The notes under the pieces are model-generated. The model was not told where the DNA came from, did not search any database, and saw only the letters and a list, made by a program, of their open reading frames with translations. This document shows, piece by piece, positions 44,090 to 64,000 of a stretch of DNA of 64,000 nucleotides (positions are counted from its first letter, which is position 1; every line of letters begins with the position of its first letter). The DNA is from Lepisosteus oculatus (lineage: Eukaryota; Chordata; Actinopteri; Semionotiformes; Lepisosteidae). The stretch lies in assembly GCF_040954835.1 (NCBI RefSeq), contig NC_090714.1, positions 7,428,501-7,492,500 of the forward strand. The letters are read 5' to 3'. A program made the translations under genes and the position numbers.

Positions 44090-47000
44090 ACTGGGTAGGT
44101 CACAGACCACGTTTATTAGGGGCACAACGCCCAGGCATATCATAAGAAAGGTTACAAACAAGGGGAGACCGGTCAGCCCTTCTAGCCCGTTCCCCAATGT
44201 TATTATATATATATATTATATAAACCTATATAATATATATTAACAAATACAAAAAAATAATAAGAGAATAGACTCAAAACAGTAGTGACATGACAAACCG
44301 GTGCAAAAAAAGTTGTTCTACTAGGGCTTATTCTTTAAAAAAAAAAAAAAAATGTAACTTAAACAGATTAAAAGATGATATTCACTATGTCAAGTCTTTT
44401 AACAAGTAAACACATTTCTAAATAGCTTGAATGTTAACCTACAGCAGCCTTTGAGAGAAATGAACTTCTTCAAACAGTATATACTGTAGATTGTTTCCAT
44501 AATATTTTTTTGCTACATTAGGCAACATACAGGCCAAACAGAAGATTCACCATGTTGTACTAAAATTCCTAAAATCTAACAACGTCCAGTTGATCTGACA
44601 GGACGTGGGGTAGCAGGAAAGTCCCTTGAGGTAGCACTAGAGACATTACGACTGACAGCGTGGCAAGCCAGGGGTTCGGAGGTATCTGTGATTGAGGGAG
44701 AGAGCAGATCCTGTTGGATTTCCAAAAAGCATCATTAAGAACGGAGCATCTAATCTACGTGTTAACTGGATCCAGGTTTAGTATAATTTCCCTGCTGAAT
44801 TAAAATGCACTGATACCACGAAAGCCATCTTCACAAATGATACCCCTTTTGCGACTTTATAAGCCACTGAATGTGTCTAAACCCCCCACACTAAACCCCC
44901 TTCTTCCTAACTTACTAAAAAAAACCCTTTTGAAGAGTAAGTCTCAGGAAGGGGGGAGAAAATTGCTATCAGGACGTGTAACTACGCAGATGAAGAACAC
45001 AGAATTTGTTATTTACAAGCTGCGATCAAAGCCCACTGGCTTCAGGAGACCTAGGGTGCCAATTGGCTAGGTTAAATACAAATCAGCAACTACACTAAAG
45101 GTAGAAGGAAGGATGTACAAGGTTACTGGAAGGCTTCAAAACGTGACCGCAATGTAAACATCACTGACCTCTTGGGCAGACAGGCCAGCTGTGTTGTCAC
45201 TGAATCTTTTTACAGATTAGAACTTGCACTCCACAATTAAAAGCCCTTTTTTAGATGTAAAAAAACAGCATGCGCACACACACACTAGTTCCAGGCATCA
45301 CATCAACCTCATTCTACACATATCCAAAACAGAAATTGTGAAACTTCTTACTTCTGGAAAATTAAGTGCTGCCAAAAGTATTACTCCTGCTATTTTCCCT
45401 GACCAGTATTCAATGTCTAGTTTATATACTAGAGCATCTAAAGTGGATTTGGTCATAAGAATTAAACATTTAGACGTATAAAAAGCTCCTCAACTGAATT
45501 CTCATATTAATAAATCTACTTTTATTATACAGCAGTTTTACTCGTATAGATTAGGCCAGAGCAGAAAAGAACTAATAAAATATTTTAGTTCAGTGCTTAA
45601 ACTTGCATATTTACAAACTGTGCTCAAGTCATGTGCCAAGCTGTATAATAACAATTAAAAAAAAATATACAGCAAGGCTTGCGCTATTTTTTTTGCTTTA
45701 CGCTGATGTGTTCAGAGGAGTGTGTGTGCGCCCAGTATATACTGACACACTTGTTTCAGAGGATGTGTGATTGTGTGTAACAAAGCAAATTCAGCTTTTA
45801 CAGTCTGTTGTTTAAAGCACTCAGTTTTACAGCTAAAACAGTCTTTAACAGTCACCATTTGTTAACTCTGTACTTCAGGTCAGCTCTACCTTTCCAGATG
45901 GGTTAAGAATCAAATGCCAAAATCGGACACAGTAGGCAAAACAGACCCACCATCAATCAGGAACTTTAAACACTACAGAGGCCATTGTGTAAAGCGAACA
46001 AACCCAAAAAAAGTCTAGCGTATCTAGAACGCCCGTCCCAAAGGACATCCCTTGTTATCGCCATCGGAAGAAAGACAAGGTTTAGCCCCACTGTTTTGTT
46101 CTTGCTAATAAAACAGGAGATAGATGTTAAGTTGAAATAGATACACATATAAAATCCTTGGTTTTCCGGCCCGGCAAGTGTTTATTAAACTATTTAAGTT
46201 CTAAAAAATGATAATTCAAAGAACAACATGACCTACATTTCAATCAAAACACTCAACCCTAACTCTTCAACCAGCATAGCTCTCAAAAAACCAAGCTACT
46301 GTTAAAAAAAAAAAAATCAACTTCAAATTCAGGAAGCCAAGATCTGCATTTCTTCACGATGTTTCTCTTCTGAAGCTCACATAGGTCTGAAATATCTTCA
46401 GAATGTTCTTTAAACCTTGAACACAGCTGCTTTTCAAATTGTCATTTATTGGAAATGCACCGATTCCATTTGAGGTTTTTAATCTATGAAACAAAATCAC
46501 ACTTTATCGAAGCATCTGTTTTTTTTTTTAAGTTAAATTGAAAAAGGAGACAGTTGGTCTCCCTCAAAGGGGGGTGCATTCTGATATGTAATACTTTTTT
46601 TACTGCCTGAAAAATCTTAAACCCAAACTGTCTCTTCCCAAGAAAATTAAAACCACTTTTTATTTTGAGCTTCAGGTCTGACATTATAAATATATATCTA
46701 TGTACACATTACAAAAATCCCTTACAAGACCTCTCAGAAGTAACGGGGTTAAAAAAAAGCCTAAGAAAGTGGGGAAACACCTGAGTAAAACACTGGGCCA
46801 AGAGTGACTGCAGGACCGTCTTTTTCTTAGTTTTGCGAACTTCGACATGCACATCGCCAAGCGGTACAAGCTTCAAGAAACAAAGTGATAACTTCAGTCA
46901 TTATTCTCCCCCTTTACTTTTAAAAATGCAGTCCAGTTTACTTATATAGGCAACGAGTCGCCAAACTGACTCGCTATACACATAATTTTTATAAAATGAC

Positions 47001-47141
47001 AAAAAAAAGCATGTAGGCCGCAAGCAGTCTCTCCTGTTTGCGCTCCCTTGTTTGTCAGGTACTCTTCGTCAGCGGCGATGTGTCTGTCTTTCTGCTTGGA
47101 ACGCAGCTGAGTACAATAGTTTAGGGTTCAATACTGTCTCT
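44090..47141 (-). other. kctd5: kctd5 3' UTR (end uncertain)
   Basis: This follows the kctd5 stop codon. Candidate AATAAA hexamers on the minus strand lie at 44112-44117, with a GTGGTCTGTG downstream element, and at about 46176-46181 and 46455-46460. The distal one would give a 3.0-kb UTR, the proximal ones 0.7-1.0 kb. Which is used cannot be told from sequence. An AT dinucleotide repeat lies at about 44205-44240. Confidence 0.4.
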
Positions 47142-62655
<15,514 letters not shown>

Positions 62656-64000
62656 CTAGGAGAGGAGGAGACACATGACTTTACTGCTATAGCGATCACT
62701 GCTTACAGCCACATCTACCCAGTTTGTGCGTCTCATAAAAACTGAAATACGTTTGTAGTGCTTTTCACACCAGAGGAAAATTGAATAAAATCTGGAAAGT
62801 GAATGCAAATACAATTTAATTTTCCACCGAGACACCAGAGTAAAAATTAATTCAATAAGAAAAGGCAATGCTATGCGAATAAGGTTTCATGCAGGATTGG
62901 AAAATTCCAATGGATGTCGAACCTCCGAGAACGGATTTTGGATTGAAGCAACACGTCCAATGTCTTTCAAGGTCTACAGTCACAGATCAAGCCAGACATA
63001 GCTGGGCAGAGACCAAAATCAATGAAAGTTAACAAACCGACTCCTGGAGGGCATAGGATGAATAAACTGTGCTTATTTTGGGGTAAAAAAATCTATATCA
63101 TTAAGGACACTTTACTCTAAAATTCCCCTGGATCATGCGACATGATACCCTTGAAAAACATACCTCCCTCCATCGGGTTCTTGAAACAGAAAATGCAGAG
63201 AGGAATTGGTTTGCTACATTTTGGCCCTGCTGGGAAAAGTCGCAGCTGGGTTTTTTTTTTAACAAAACATAAAATAGCCTTGGGAAATCCCTCCGGGTTT
63301 CACCAAGGCTGTTGCCGAGGTCGTCCAGGGATTAGGATTAAAAAAAGTCCCTGGGGAATCCCCACACGGTCTTTGCTTTGGTGCGTTCCCGCTCTCGGGG
63401 AGCACAGCAGCCGAAAGCTCCTGATGCGAGGCGCAGGACTCGGGAGCACGTGTTCCCCAGCGTGACCTCCACCTCTCTTTCCCTCTGCTCATGCTACCTG
63501 GCCTCATCGCTCCCCTGCAGAACTGTCTTCCCTCTCTCTCATCACCTTCTCCATTCTGCCCTGCTTTCTGTCTTCGACACCATGGCCACGATCCATGCAA
63601 AGCTCTTAGCAGCAAGCTGCCACACCAACAGAAGCGCAAGCTGTCGCCTGATTAAGAATTATGCAAACACCCAGTTCGGAAAAAAAAATATTTTGTCCTA
63701 ACTGCTCTGCAGAGACCATCTAATGTTGCTTTTATTGCCAACAAGAATATCCCCTGCACAAATTAGAAGGGTTTTTACTGCTATCTTTCCTACAGGCTCC
63801 AGGGCCGCCAACCTCTTCTCCCAGAAGGCTTTGGGACGGAACTAGAGTGCAAGTCATACTGCTGGTCCAGGTCCAGAAATTTGAAACATGCTCTGAAGAT
63901 GCAGATAACTACTGTACCTTGCATTCGCCGTCCCCTGCTGGTCCGTAAAAATGATCAATGGAGGGTTCCACTACAATTACAGGCAGCTGGTCTGTTAATT
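62656..64000. other. kctd5 upstream intron, possible exon at the window edge
   Basis: The expected preceding exon (ending SKTSQ in human) is not found. A 26-codon minus-strand open stretch runs to a GTACAG donor at 63911-63916 and ends ...GPAGDGECK in phase 0. I do not recognise its protein, and it is too short to stand alone. Confidence 0.3.

Overview
This is a vertebrate nuclear window, most likely from a ray-finned fish. The two recognisable genes are split by GT/AG introns. The repeats are fish-type: a 5S-rRNA-headed SINE, a tRNA-like-headed SINE, a Tc1/mariner MITE, hAT and LTR pieces, and Penelope-like termini. The repeat mix reminded me of a non-teleost such as gar or bowfin, but that is impression, not proof.

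Layout. 1-27.3 kb: no convincing protein-coding gene. It begins inside an LTR (1-421), has a CpG-richer patch near 5.0-6.0 kb, then a 4-kb 20-bp-unit satellite (6374-10315) split from its last units by a 700-bp hAT-like element, and a solo LTR (11451-11907). The rest is unique sequence that in places looks like conserved non-coding DNA. 27.3-37 kb: the complete coding region of ube2i (UBC9, the SUMO E2), minus strand, six coding exons giving 158 residues; an upstream CpG-richer zone (about 34.6-37.2 kb) is the likely promoter. 37-44 kb: intergenic, with a tiny Penelope-like insertion in perfect 13-bp target duplications, a SINE and a TIR element. 44-64 kb: the 3' part of kctd5 (CUL3 adaptor), minus strand; the BTB-coding exons lie beyond the right edge.

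Main observation. kctd5 has two alternative versions of its penultimate coding exon: the canonical one (52068-52193) and a diverged copy 7.5 kb upstream in transcription order (59686-59802). Both have proper splice sites, the same phase and no stops. The conserved residues of the copy are mostly encoded by synonymous codon changes, a sign of selection on protein. This suggests two KCTD5 isoforms differing in the C-terminal domain that recognises substrates.

Both genes act in ubiquitin-like modification (SUMO conjugation; CUL3 ubiquitin ligase) and lie in the same orientation, but nothing in the sequence shows joint regulation.
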